From: M3007 sp046155725
GTDB lineage: Bacteria > Bacteroidota > Bacteroidia > Chitinophagales > Saprospiraceae
Length of the DNA stretch: 47,540 nt
Assembly (NCBI GenBank): GCA_046155725.1
Contig: JBJXFT010000012.1
Location: 1 to 47,540 of the forward strand
Direction: 5' to 3'
Positions 25,946 to 34,133 of the stretch are shown piece by piece. The notes beneath the pieces are model-generated. The model saw nothing but the letters and a program-made list of their open reading frames with translations, did not search any database and was not told the DNA's origin. The position numbers and the translations under genes are program-made. How positions within the stretch are numbered: the stretch's first letter is position 1; every line of letters starts with the position of its first letter.

Positions 25946-26016
25946 AGGCCATTTTTCCCGCAAAGATATGATTCGCGCTTTCTCCCTACGCATCGCTGGC
26001 AAGGGAGCTTTCTTTT

Positions 26017-26436
26017 TTACGCGCAATCCACGTCCACGCGGAAATAGCCGTCGCACTCCACCACCGCGTAATCGCCTGAAAGGAGCGTTTTGCCTTTGAT
26101 GTCCAGAGCCTTGTAAATTTCTTTGGGCAAGGCACAAGGTTCCTTCAGGACCAAAACACCCTTGCGGAAATGTTGGCGGTAAAGTCGGGTGCAGAGAAAT
26201 TCGCGGAAAAAGAAGAGCGAGATTTTGCCCTCGGGCGCAGCGGCGATTTGCCCAAAAGTGAGGCGGCAATCCTTTTTCAAATGAAGATGCCGGACGGCAT
26301 GAGTCCCCGTGATTTTGCAGATGCCCGTGCCGTTGCAGTCCATGCTCGGCGAGCCGAACACCACATCGCAATGAAGGATTTTTGAAGGGTGGGAGTTTTT
26401 GTTCGGAAACGTTTTGGGTGTAATCAGTAAAGCCAT
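26017..26436 (-). CDS. Conserved-looking hypothetical protein
   Basis: 139 residues from ATG 26436 (MALLITPKTFPNKNSHPSKI); an alternative ATG at 26484 adds 16 residues. Contains CDVVFGSPSMDCNGTGICKI, with four Cys in the region (a possible small metal-binding or disulfide element), a basic central part (HLKKDCRLTFGQ) and a C-terminal section DYAVVECDGYFRVDVDC. No membrane segment or signal. I do not recognise the family. It precedes the AlbA_2 gene by 71 bp on the same strand. Confidence 0.6.
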   Translation of the reverse strand: MALLITPKTFPNKNSHPSKILHCDVVFGSPSMDCNGTGICKITGTHAVRHLHLKKDCRLTFGQIAAAPEGKISLFFFREFLCTRLYRQHFRKGVLVLKEPCALPKEIYKALDIKGKTLLSGDYAVVECDGYFRVDVDCA

Positions 26437-26644
26437 TTGCCCCAACTTGGCAGGGCGCACAGCACTTGAGACGAGGTGCAGCATTGCAGTGTTTGTAAGA
26501 ATGAATCGGATAGGATTAAAAAAAACTGGCTGCTCAGCGATGAAGCAATAAGACTGGGGAGGCGCAACAGCCACTTTTTGAAGTTCAATAACCGTTCCAA
26601 AATTGTAGGCAACCGTTTCCTAAAAACTCCTTTTGCAAAGAGCA

Positions 26645-29143
26645 TTACAAATCGAGGCCAAAAACAACTCCCGTTTGGTAATAGTCTTTTCCAAAAAAAC
26701 CGACGGCCACATCCACGCGGAGCGGGCGGATGGCTTTGACGCCGATGTTTTCAAGCCCAAAGTTCAATTCCCAATAAGGCAGTTTGCCCGAAAGATCGGG
26801 CACGCGGGCAGGCTGGTCGGCGTAGTAGAAGCTCGCGCCGAACACTTCTTTCCAGTTCAGTTTGCGAAGCCCCGGTATTTTGTCCAACAGCCAGCCTTGC
26901 AGGTGGTGTTGGGCATGGATTTCCGCAAAAGGCTGGGCGGTCGAGTAGGCGTAGTAAGGCAGCAGGAAAAAACTGCGCCCATAGCTTTCGGGGTTTCCAA
27001 AAATAGTTTGGTTGCCCGATGCGTGGTGCAAATCCATGAACGAGAGGCTTTTTCGGTGCGGGAAAAATCCGCCGCCAGCGTTCCATTCCGTATAGCCGGC
27101 CAGCCCCCACGAAAGCGCGTCTTGCTGGATTTGGAATTGCAAGAGGTCAAAATCCGCCCAACGCTCGCCTGCCATGGGCAATGCCTTTTTGTACTTGACA
27201 ATGAAATCGGGCCAATCGGAATCTTCATAAGACCTGAATTTGGGATAGCTGCTGTATGTGCGCCCAGGCTTGAAAACCAATTGCGCCTCCAGCGCAAAAA
27301 TATCGGGCGCGGGGAATGCGGCAGGCTCTCCGCCCACGGCCTGTGGCGCGGGTTCATTGGAAGCGTATTCCCGCTCGCTCTTCTTTTTCCAAGTGAAATC
27401 GCTGTGGTTCACGAGCGGCGTTCGCTGCGCCCATTCTGCCGAGGCGCGAAGCCAAAGGCTGGGCGAAAGCACTTGGCTCCATTCGGCGCCGGCAAAGGTT
27501 TTGTCATAGATTTTCAGGTAGTTGCGCTTGGCGAGCAGCGAGTACTGCGTGTTCAGCAGCGGGCCGATGGGGTTGCGGGGGTCGAACTGGGCGGTGGCCG
27601 TGCCGCCTTTCAAGATAAGTGTGCGGTAGTGGATGCTTTCAAATCGCCGTTCGAGACGAAGGTTGGCGCGAAGTTTTTTTTCTGAAAAGCCATAGTTCAA
27701 GTCGCCCTCCGCCCGCCAGAGTTTTGTGCCGCGCCGGTCGGCTTTCTTTTCCCATTCGGGCCGCACATCAAGCAGCCAGCCTTGCACGGTGTTGAACTGC
27801 ACCCAACGGAACGCGGCGGGGTAGGAGACCGACTTGCGCTCGAAGGAGTTTCGCCAAGTGTAGCCGAAAAGCAAATTGCTGACTTTGAAACGGTTGTTCT
27901 TTCGGTCAATGCTGTCGAGGTAGGCTTCCGATTTCCAGATTTTTTGGAGGCTGTCTTTTTTCACATAGTCTTTCCCCTCTTCCTCGGTGAGCGGCACGGG
28001 GCGCGTTTCGGCCCAATATGCTGCGGGCTGCTCGTTGGCTTTTTCCTCGATTTTGAAAATTTCTTTGGTGAAAAAGCCTTCCTCGAATGTTGGGTTCAAG
28101 TCGTAGTTGGAAAAAACGCCATTGTAGAACCCCGCGATTTTGAAGCCGAAAATGCCAAATTTGAAACTTGTCACCTGCGTCAGCAGGCCCCAAGTATCGG
28201 ATTCGCCGAGCGGCACAAACTGCTGCTGGATGCGCAGCGTGTCGAGCACCGGCTGTTTGATGGCATCGCCCGTGAGCGCGAGGTCGGCGCCGGACAAGAG
28301 CCAGAGTTCGTCCACCACATACAGGAAGCCCGAAAACGTGGGGTCGGCAGATCGCTTGGGGATGACTTTTATTTTCTCCACCGTGAAGCCGAGTTCGTTT
28401 TTGAACCGGCCCGCGTGCTTGAAATTGTAGTAGTTGAAGGCATTGTCGGCCAAAGGCGACAGGATTTCGCGCTCTATCTCTATCCGCTCCTCGTACAAAT
28501 TGAACTCCGTCAGCGTGGCGCGGTTGAGGCTGAAACCGTTCTCGCTGCCGCTCACTTTGCTCGACACCATCACTTCTTTTTTGCGCTCAGGGGAGTCCTG
28601 CGCCCACACTTTTGACACGGATTCTGAGAGGTAAATCACGCCCGCGCGGTTCGAGTCGAGCGTGCCGCCCATGTTGCCCACATCGCGGCCTAGCACTTTT
28701 TTCGGCGCGTCCAAGAGTTTGTAAAAGCCTTTGATGTACACGTCGCAGGCGTAGTTCGACACCTTGTTTTTGTAGTACCTTCGCTTGCCGATTACCTCGC
28801 GCATGATGCGCACCGCCGGGTCAACGGACGACACCACCATCTCTCCCAGTTCCAAATTGGAAGATTCGAGGCGTACATCCAGCCGAAGCGGCTTGTCGCC
28901 CACCGTGATTTTTTCGATGCGCTGTTTGTAGCCGATGTATTGGAACACCATTTCTTTTGCCCCAGCAGGCACCGAAATTCGGTAGTCGCCATTGGCATTC
29001 GCCACCGTTCCGTTGCTCGTGTTTCGGACATAGACCGTGGCGTAAGGGAGCGGCTCGCCGTTTTCGTCGGTCACTTTGCCAGAGACTTGGGCGAAGGCGA
29101 GGAGGGGAAGAAACAGGAACAGGAGAAAGGAAAGGTTCTTCAT
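26645..29143 (-). CDS. DUF5686 / carboxypeptidase-like regulatory domain outer-membrane protein
   Basis: 832 residues. Signal peptide (MKNLSFLLFLFLPLLAFAQ), then a CarboxypepD_reg-like beta-sandwich at about 20-100 (VSGKVTDENGEPLPYATVYV, GDYRISVPAGAKEMVFQYIGY). The remainder matches the DUF5686 type: LELGEMVVSSVDPAVRIMREVI, Tyr-rich strands (YACDVYIKGFYKL) and a beta-barrel-like end with terminal aromatic strand YYQTGVVFGLDL. Localised to the outer membrane; molecular function unknown. Divergent from tilS, sharing a 106-bp intergenic region with the 46-bp repeat N. Confidence 0.92.
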   Translation of the reverse strand: MKNLSFLLFLFLPLLAFAQVSGKVTDENGEPLPYATVYVRNTSNGTVANANGDYRISVPAGAKEMVFQYIGYKQRIEKITVGDKPLRLDVRLESSNLELGEMVVSSVDPAVRIMREVIGKRRYYKNKVSNYACDVYIKGFYKLLDAPKKVLGRDVGNMGGTLDSNRAGVIYLSESVSKVWAQDSPERKKEVMVSSKVSGSENGFSLNRATLTEFNLYEERIEIEREILSPLADNAFNYYNFKHAGRFKNELGFTVEKIKVIPKRSADPTFSGFLYVVDELWLLSGADLALTGDAIKQPVLDTLRIQQQFVPLGESDTWGLLTQVTSFKFGIFGFKIAGFYNGVFSNYDLNPTFEEGFFTKEIFKIEEKANEQPAAYWAETRPVPLTEEEGKDYVKKDSLQKIWKSEAYLDSIDRKNNRFKVSNLLFGYTWRNSFERKSVSYPAAFRWVQFNTVQGWLLDVRPEWEKKADRRGTKLWRAEGDLNYGFSEKKLRANLRLERRFESIHYRTLILKGGTATAQFDPRNPIGPLLNTQYSLLAKRNYLKIYDKTFAGAEWSQVLSPSLWLRASAEWAQRTPLVNHSDFTWKKKSEREYASNEPAPQAVGGEPAAFPAPDIFALEAQLVFKPGRTYSSYPKFRSYEDSDWPDFIVKYKKALPMAGERWADFDLLQFQIQQDALSWGLAGYTEWNAGGGFFPHRKSLSFMDLHHASGNQTIFGNPESYGRSFFLLPYYAYSTAQPFAEIHAQHHLQGWLLDKIPGLRKLNWKEVFGASFYYADQPARVPDLSGKLPYWELNFGLENIGVKAIRPLRVDVAVGFFGKDYYQTGVVFGLDL

Positions 29144-29165
29144 GAATAATTGGCGTGGTAAACTG

Positions 29166-29211
29166 AACTTCCCGAAAATTTAATCCCGAAGAAATCGGGA
29201 TCGGGAAGTTT
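29166..29211. repeat. 46-bp nested inverted repeat (family N, copy 2)
   Basis: Same two-tier hairpin as at 2997-3042 with one base changed. It lies between the divergent DUF5686 and tilS genes. Its last bases (AAGTTT plus the next G) form the TTTG that could serve as tilS -33 element. Confidence 0.9.
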
Positions 29212-29238
29212 GTGTGGACAAGGCCGCAAGATATTTTG
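29209..29238 (+). promoter_or_regulatory. Candidate tilS promoter, TTTG-N19-TATTTTG
   Basis: TTTG at 29209-29212, a 19-bp spacer, and TATTTTG at 29232-29238 (one base short of TAnnTTTG), ending 11 bp before the ATG. The -33 part is provided by the end of repeat N. Spacing fits the Bacteroidota consensus; a near-leaderless mRNA would result. Confidence 0.35.
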
Positions 29239-29249
29239 ACTTTCAAGAA

Positions 29250-30671
29250 ATGGACTTGCTCGAAGGCTTTTTTAAGTTTCTAAAAACACAGTGTCTGCTC
29301 CCGGAAGCTGCTGCGCCCACGCTTTTGGCCGGGAGCGGAGGCTTGGACTCAGTGGTGATGGCGCACTTGTTCCGCGAGGCAAATTTGCCCTTTGGCATTG
29401 CGCACTGCAACTTCCAACTGCGCGGAGCGGAAAGCGAGGGCGACGAACTTTTTGTGCAAAAACTCGCCCGCGACTTGGGCGCTCCTTTTTTTTCAAAACG
29501 TTTTGACACAAGGGCTTACGCCGAACGAAACGGCCTCTCCACCCAAATGGCCGCCCGCGAACTGCGCTACGAATGGTTTGGAGAAATCGCTTCCGAAAAC
29601 GGCTTCGGCCAAATCGCAACGGCGCACCACTTGAACGATTCTGTGGAAACCGCGCTGCTCAATTTCGTGCGCGGCACTGGGCTGGCGGGGCTTTCTGGCA
29701 TTGCTCCCAAAACGGACCTCATCGTTCATCGTTCATCGTTCATCGTTCCATTGTTGCGCCCGCTCCTTTTCGCCGCCCGCGCCGAAATAGAAGCCTACGC
29801 CCGCGCCCACAAACTCGCTTGGCGCGAAGACAGCAGCAACGCTTCCGACGACTATGCCCGCAATTTCGTGCGCCACCACATCGTGCCGGGTTTGGAAGAA
29901 CTCAACCCAAACTTCCTCCGCACCGCCGAGCGCAACATGGCCCGCATCGGCGAGGAGGGGCATAATTTGGATTTTTTGCTAAAAAAGTGGCTCGATATTG
30001 ACGGGGTGAGTTTGAGTGTTATTGACGGGGTGACTCAAAGTCACCCCGTCAATAACTTGGGCATCGAAAAACAAAAACTCGCCCAACTCCCCGCGCCCCA
30101 GCAAGCCCTCCGCCAACTCCTCAAGCCTTATGGATTCGATGCCGAGCAAACCCGCCAATTGGCCGAGAACCTCGACCACATCGGTCTCGAACTGAAGTCT
30201 GAAAAAGGTTGGCAACTGCTGAACGACCGCTCGGAAATCTTGCTGAGGCCATTGGCTGGTCTACGTTTACTAAACTTTGAAAGTTTAGTAAACGTGTCAG
30301 TGTCTCAGGACGATTTGATGGTCAGCCTTCCCGATGGCTCGCGGCTTTTTCTGATTGAATCCGACAACCAAGAATCAATAATCAGCAATCAGCAATCAAT
30401 AATGGTAAATGGCGACAAGTTGCAGTTCCCGCTACATTTGCGTCACTGGCATCCGGGTGATTCTTTTCAACCGTTCGGCATGGGCGGCAAAAGCCAGAAA
30501 CTCCAAGATTTTTTCACCAACCAAAAATTCTCGCGCTTCGAGAAAGACGAAGTTTGGCTGCTCGTGAATGGCGATGGTGCGGTGGTGTGGGTGGTGGGCC
30601 ACAGGCTGGACGAGCGTTTCAAAATTTATATGGACACAAAAAAAGCATTGAAATTCAATTGGATAAAATGA
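29250..30671 (+). CDS. tilS: tRNA(Ile)-lysidine synthase
   Basis: 473 residues. Attaches lysine to C34 of tRNA-Ile(CAU). N-terminal PP-loop ATPase: AGSGGLDSVVMAH (residues 27-39), IAHCNFQLRGAESEGDE, STQMAARELRYEWF, IATAHHLNDSVETALLNFVRGTGL, and DSSNASDDYARNFVRHHIVP. The C-terminal substrate-binding part ends with LRHWHPGDSFQPFGMGGKSQKLQDFF. ATG at 29250 is used, not a GTG at 29214 that would lie within the promoter. Odd: at least four non-coding-type repeats lie inside the frame and encode linkers (IVHRSSFIVP; DIDGVSLSVIDGVTQSHPVNN; LLNFESLVN; NQESIISNQQSIM). The essential motifs are untouched. Its stop overlaps the pgi start (ATGA). Confidence 0.94.
   Translation: MDLLEGFFKFLKTQCLLPEAAAPTLLAGSGGLDSVVMAHLFREANLPFGIAHCNFQLRGAESEGDELFVQKLARDLGAPFFSKRFDTRAYAERNGLSTQMAARELRYEWFGEIASENGFGQIATAHHLNDSVETALLNFVRGTGLAGLSGIAPKTDLIVHRSSFIVPLLRPLLFAARAEIEAYARAHKLAWREDSSNASDDYARNFVRHHIVPGLEELNPNFLRTAERNMARIGEEGHNLDFLLKKWLDIDGVSLSVIDGVTQSHPVNNLGIEKQKLAQLPAPQQALRQLLKPYGFDAEQTRQLAENLDHIGLELKSEKGWQLLNDRSEILLRPLAGLRLLNFESLVNVSVSQDDLMVSLPDGSRLFLIESDNQESIISNQQSIMVNGDKLQFPLHLRHWHPGDSFQPFGMGGKSQKLQDFFTNQKFSRFEKDEVWLLVNGDGAVVWVVGHRLDERFKIYMDTKKALKFNWIK
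29719..29752. repeat. GTTCATCGTT word repeat inside tilS (family I, copy 3)
   Basis: Four tandem 8-bp words (TCGTTCAT) within tilS, encoding HRSSFIV. Elsewhere in the window this family is intergenic (3075-3108, 17727-17765). Confidence 0.8.
29997..30053. repeat. 33-bp hairpin (family O, copy 2) with degraded tandem half-copy, inside tilS
   Basis: 30021-30053 is a perfect 15-3-15 palindrome (ATTG-N7-GACT, CAA, AGTC-N7-CAAT). Just before it, 29997-30018 repeats ATTGACGGGGTGA and a changed GTTTGAGT, as if a first copy had been partly erased. Codes in frame for IDGVSLSVIDGVTQSHPVNN. Confidence 0.9.
30263..30295. repeat. 33-bp hairpin (family O, copy 3) inside tilS
   Basis: Perfect 15-bp arms (ACGTTTACTAAACTT and its complement) with a TGA spacer, 33 bp in total, in the C-terminal half of tilS; encodes LLNFESLVN-type residues. 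Same dimensions as copies 1 and 2 but AT-rich arms. Confidence 0.85.
30371..30403. repeat. AATCAGCAATCA word repeat inside tilS
   Basis: Four tandem variants of AATCAATA/AATCAGC in the C-terminal domain of tilS, encoding NQESIISNQQSIM. No second copy was noticed in the window. Confidence 0.75.
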
Positions 30672-31966
30672 TTTCTTTCGATTTCACTCCTGCTCAAACA
30701 TTCGTTTCTCCCGAAGAAATCGCAGCCATAGAACCTCAAGTGGTCTTGGCTGCCAAACTCTTGGAAAGCCGCTCGGGCCTCGGCAATGACTTTCTGGGCT
30801 GGCTGGATTTGCCCGCCAAATACGACCGCGCGGAGTTGAGGAGAATCAAAGCCGCCGCCAGAAGGATCCAAAAACAGAGCGAGGTGTTGGTGGTGGTCGG
30901 CATCGGCGGCTCGTACTTGGGTGCGAAGGCCGGGCTGGAATTTTGCCAGCCGACCCCAGCCATCCCCAAACGGGGCGGGAGGAAAAAACACTTCGACGTA
31001 GTATTCGTGGGGACAAACCTGAGCGCCGATTACCATGCCCAAGTTTTAGAAGCCATCGGTGACCGAGATTTTTCGGTGAATGTCATTTCAAAGTCCGGCA
31101 CCACCACCGAGCCAGCCATCGCGTTCCGTATTTTCAAACAAAAATTGGAAGAAAAATACGGCAAAGCGGGCGCGAGCCAGCGCATCTATGCCACGACTGA
31201 CAAGGCTCGCGGTGCGCTGAAAACCCTCGCAGGTCAGGAAGGCTACGAAACTTTTGTAGTGCCCGACGACGTGGGCGGGCGGTTTTCGGTGCTGACTGCC
31301 GTGGGGCTTTTGCCGCTCGCGGCGGCAGGGATTGATGTGGCCGCGTTCCTGCGCGGCGCAGCCGATGCCCGCATACAGTACAAAAAACCCTTGGCCGAAA
31401 ACCCTTGCTATCAGTACGCCGCCTTGCGCAACGTTTTGAGAAGCAAAGGAAAAGAAATCGAAATCCTCGCAAACTACGAGCCGCGCTGCCACTACATCGC
31501 CGAATGGTGGAAACAACTCTACGGCGAAAGCGAGGGCAAAGACGGCAAGGGGATTTTCCCCGCTTCGGTGGGTTTTACCGCTGACTTGCACTCGATGGGG
31601 CAGTACATCCAAGATGGCCGCCGCACGATTTTTGAGACAGTGCTGGAAATCGAACGCCCCCAATCGCAACTGTTCATCCCGAAAACCAACGACGACTTGG
31701 ATGGGCTGAATTATCTGGCGGGAAAGTCGCTCGATTTCGTGAACAAAAAAGCCGCCGAAGGCACGCGCATGGCGCACATTGACGGCGGCGTTCCGAACTT
31801 GACCATCCGCATTCCCGATGCCACTCCCTACCATTTGGGCCAACTCTTTTTTTTCTTTGAAAAAGCCTGCGCCGTCAGCGGGTATCTATTGGGGGTCAAC
31901 CCTTTTGACCAGCCCGGCGTGGAGGCCTACAAGCGGAATATGTTCCGATTGCTTGGCAAACAATGA
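30668..31966 (+). CDS. pgi: Glucose-6-phosphate isomerase
   Basis: 432 residues, the short bacterial PGI type. Interconverts glucose-6-phosphate and fructose-6-phosphate in glycolysis and gluconeogenesis. Motifs: VVVGIGGSYLGAKAGLEF, NVISKSGTTTEPAIAFRIF (sugar-phosphate binding), VVPDDVGGRFSVLTAVGLLPL, GKGIFPASVGFTADLHSMGQYIQDG, and a C-terminal HLGQLFFFFEKACAVSGYLLGVNPFDQPGVEAYK that matches PGI signature 2. ATG at 30668 overlaps the tilS stop as ATGA, indicating translational coupling; an in-frame upstream start would lie inside tilS. Confidence 0.96.
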   Translation: MISFDFTPAQTFVSPEEIAAIEPQVVLAAKLLESRSGLGNDFLGWLDLPAKYDRAELRRIKAAARRIQKQSEVLVVVGIGGSYLGAKAGLEFCQPTPAIPKRGGRKKHFDVVFVGTNLSADYHAQVLEAIGDRDFSVNVISKSGTTTEPAIAFRIFKQKLEEKYGKAGASQRIYATTDKARGALKTLAGQEGYETFVVPDDVGGRFSVLTAVGLLPLAAAGIDVAAFLRGAADARIQYKKPLAENPCYQYAALRNVLRSKGKEIEILANYEPRCHYIAEWWKQLYGESEGKDGKGIFPASVGFTADLHSMGQYIQDGRRTIFETVLEIERPQSQLFIPKTNDDLDGLNYLAGKSLDFVNKKAAEGTRMAHIDGGVPNLTIRIPDATPYHLGQLFFFFEKACAVSGYLLGVNPFDQPGVEAYKRNMFRLLGKQ

Positions 31967-32005
31967 GTTTCAAGTTGGCAAGTTTCAAGTTACAAGTCCG
32001 CAAGT
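31964..32005. repeat. GTTTCAAGTTGGCAA word repeat (family K, copy 1)
   Basis: Tandem variants of AGTTTCAAGTTGGCA start on the pgi stop codon (TGA 31964-31966) and fill the convergent interval to the stop of the next gene (32010). A shorter copy starts on the stop codon at 46785-46787. Confidence 0.7.
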
Positions 32006-32009
32006 GTTT

Positions 32010-33938
32010 TCACTCAAACACCTCGGCCCGCAGCTCGTCCAGCCTTATGGTTTTGTCGCCCTCGGCATTCCAAAAAAGAAGGGCGGCGCGGTCGAACGGT
32101 CTGTCGGGCAAGCGCGTGTCGAAGAAAATGGCCTTCACTTCGCCGCCGTCCACATGGCGCTGGAGGCGGATCATGCGCTCTTTCACGATTTTGTCGCCTT
32201 GCTGGAAGCGCACCGCGAATTGCGTCATCCTCCACCAGTCCCATTCTTTTGGCTCGCACCGGAAAACGCACGATGCGCGGAGCCAGCCCGTTTCGCCCGG
32301 TTTTATGGGCAATACAAATTCGGGCGAAAACTGTTTTTCTCTATTCAAAATCAATGATTTTAAGCCTGAGATAGGCGAGGTAGACAAGGCCATGCCCGTC
32401 GTATCTGCCTCAAAATCCTGGGCAAAAACCTCGCGCACGTTGCGCCGTTCCGCTCCTTTGAACTCCTCTCGCGTGTCGAGCAATTTCATGCAATCGGTAT
32501 CCACATCGAAGCGCCCCAAGATTTTGAGCATATAAGCCCGCGTCATTTGCTCCGTCATAAAAAGCCTGCCCCAGTGCGCTTGGTGGCTCCACCAAAGGTT
32601 GAGGTAAATGCAAATTCCAGTGAGCAGTAGCAGTAGGCACTTTGCAGTGGCAGTAAGCAAAGGCAGTAGGCGCTTAGCAGTAGCACTTGATCCGATGCGG
32701 CTACCGCTACTGCCCCCTGCTACTGCCCCCTGCCTGCTGCCACTGTCTACTGCCACTGCCCCCTGCCTACTGCCACTGCCCACTGCCCATTGAACAAACG
32801 CTCCCAACCCAAATGCCCACAAGGGGTATGCCTGCACCATGGCGCGTTGGCCGAGGCTGCCGCCGTACCACCAAATGTCCCAAGCCGAAGTAATGTATAG
32901 CGCGATGAGGCAATAGGCCAGCACCGCCGGGAAAATTTCGGGCAAGCGTTTGCGCAGCATGAAAAGCCCAGCCACCGCAAAAACCATCATCGGCGAATAC
33001 ACCAACCAACCCGCCCGTGCGCTCCAAAGCACGTCCTCGATGTGCGGGGGAAACCAAGTGAAACTTTGATCCTCGTAACTGTACACTAACCAGTCGCCCG
33101 AAGCGTATTTCCAGTAGGCGAGTTGGACGAAAATCATGGCAGCCGCGCAGCCGAGCGCGAGGCCGATTTTGACAAAATTGTTTTTGAAAAAAACAAACCT
33201 GCCGCGCAGGGAGGCCCAAGACGAAACGCCCCAAAAAATGGGAATGATGGCCGCGATAATCTCCGTCGGGCGAGTGATGACGGCCCAGCCCACCAGCAGC
33301 CCAATGGCCGCAGCCCAGCCAAACGAGGGCCGGCGGTAGAACCGAATGGTGCCGAAAATCAAGATTGAATAGAGCGTGAAGAGCCAATTGTGCGTCATCG
33401 CCCCGGTGATGCTGGCGTACTCCAGATAGTTGGAGCCGAACACGAGGCAAACCAAAACCGCTGCCGCCACATTGTCCGAAAAATATTCTTTCAGCACTTT
33501 CCTCAGAAACCACAGCCCGATGAGCGCGACCAACAAACTTCCCCAACTGATGGCTGCTTGGTACGGCCGCGAAAACCCGTCGGCGGGGTAGCCGAGCGGC
33601 TCGGCCAACAGGTGGGCGGCCGCAAACCAAGGCAGGAATTGCAGGGCTTGGCCGACGGGGTATTTCATCACCCAATTGCCCGAAGGGTGCTGAAATGCTT
33701 GGCCCATTCCGGGGCCTGGCTGGTATTTTTCGGCAATGGCCGCCCACCATTTCAGGTGTTTCAAATCCTTGTAGATCAGCGCGCCCGGCAGGTAGATATA
33801 GTAGCCCGACACGTCCCAAGTCAGCGTGGCGTGCACGTTTTCCTGCTTCCACTTGGGGTAGTAAAGCACGGAAGCAGCCACGAGCAGCGCGGCGCAAAGC
33901 CAGTAGGCGAGGAAAGAAAGTGGGCGGGACTTGAACAT
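32010..33938 (-). CDS. GT-C-like polytopic membrane protein (glycosyltransferase family 39-like)
   Basis: 642 residues with about ten hydrophobic segments in the first 460 and a soluble C-terminal domain. The first loop has TWDVSGYYIYLPGALIYKDL, with the Asp found in GT-C type lipid-linked-sugar transferases, and later HPSGNWVMKYPVGQA. Donor and acceptor unknown. ATG at 33938 begins MFKSRPLSFLAYWLC, a clean first TM helix; the upstream ATG at 33977 is less likely. Odd: residues about 383-439 (GSGSRQGAVAVDSGSRQG and LLPLLTATAKCLLLLLT) are encoded by a CAGTAGG word repeat. Confidence 0.82.
   Translation of the reverse strand: MFKSRPLSFLAYWLCAALLVAASVLYYPKWKQENVHATLTWDVSGYYIYLPGALIYKDLKHLKWWAAIAEKYQPGPGMGQAFQHPSGNWVMKYPVGQALQFLPWFAAAHLLAEPLGYPADGFSRPYQAAISWGSLLVALIGLWFLRKVLKEYFSDNVAAAVLVCLVFGSNYLEYASITGAMTHNWLFTLYSILIFGTIRFYRRPSFGWAAAIGLLVGWAVITRPTEIIAAIIPIFWGVSSWASLRGRFVFFKNNFVKIGLALGCAAAMIFVQLAYWKYASGDWLVYSYEDQSFTWFPPHIEDVLWSARAGWLVYSPMMVFAVAGLFMLRKRLPEIFPAVLAYCLIALYITSAWDIWWYGGSLGQRAMVQAYPLWAFGLGAFVQWAVGSGSRQGAVAVDSGSRQGAVAGGSSGSRIGSSATAKRLLPLLTATAKCLLLLLTGICIYLNLWWSHQAHWGRLFMTEQMTRAYMLKILGRFDVDTDCMKLLDTREEFKGAERRNVREVFAQDFEADTTGMALSTSPISGLKSLILNREKQFSPEFVLPIKPGETGWLRASCVFRCEPKEWDWWRMTQFAVRFQQGDKIVKERMIRLQRHVDGGEVKAIFFDTRLPDRPFDRAALLFWNAEGDKTIRLDELRAEVFE
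32622..32788. repeat. CAGTAGGCAGTGG inverted word repeat inside a membrane protein gene (family J, copy 1)
   Basis: A left half rich in CAGTAGG/CAGTGGCAG words and a right half with their reverse complement (CTACTGCC, CCACTGCC), 167 bp in total. The frame is kept, giving ~56 repetitive residues between two TM helices. A shorter relative is at 46935-46987. Confidence 0.85.
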
Positions 33939-33974
33939 GGGGGCAATGTTTTGAAAAATGTCTGACAATGTTGG

Positions 33975-34082
33975 CATTTACAGCCAACACAAAGTGGTTT
34001 TGAACAAAGAGCCTTGGCAACAGCTTGTGTGCCAATCGAATCAATCGGACTTAATCTTCAAAAATCGAATCATTCGGCTATA
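33975..34082 (+). repeat. Extended family-H repeat upstream of DinB gene
   Basis: The whole 108 bp aligns with the reverse complement of 6691-6795: shared CAGCCAACACAAAGTGGTTT-like left part, variable middle, then CCAATCGAATCAATCGG, TCTTCAAAAATCGAATCATT. It ends 16 bp before the DinB -7 box. Confidence 0.85.
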
Positions 34083-34097
34083 CTTCCCACCGTTTTC

Positions 34098-34105
34098 TAC
34101 CTTTG
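34098..34105 (+). promoter_or_regulatory. -7 box (TACCTTTG) of the DinB gene
   Basis: Perfect TAnnTTTG match, 28 bp upstream of the ATG. A TTCG about 21 bp before, from the end of repeat H, is a weak -33 candidate. Confidence 0.5.
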
Positions 34106-34133
34106 CCCCAACCCGCTTTGTTCAAAACACTCC

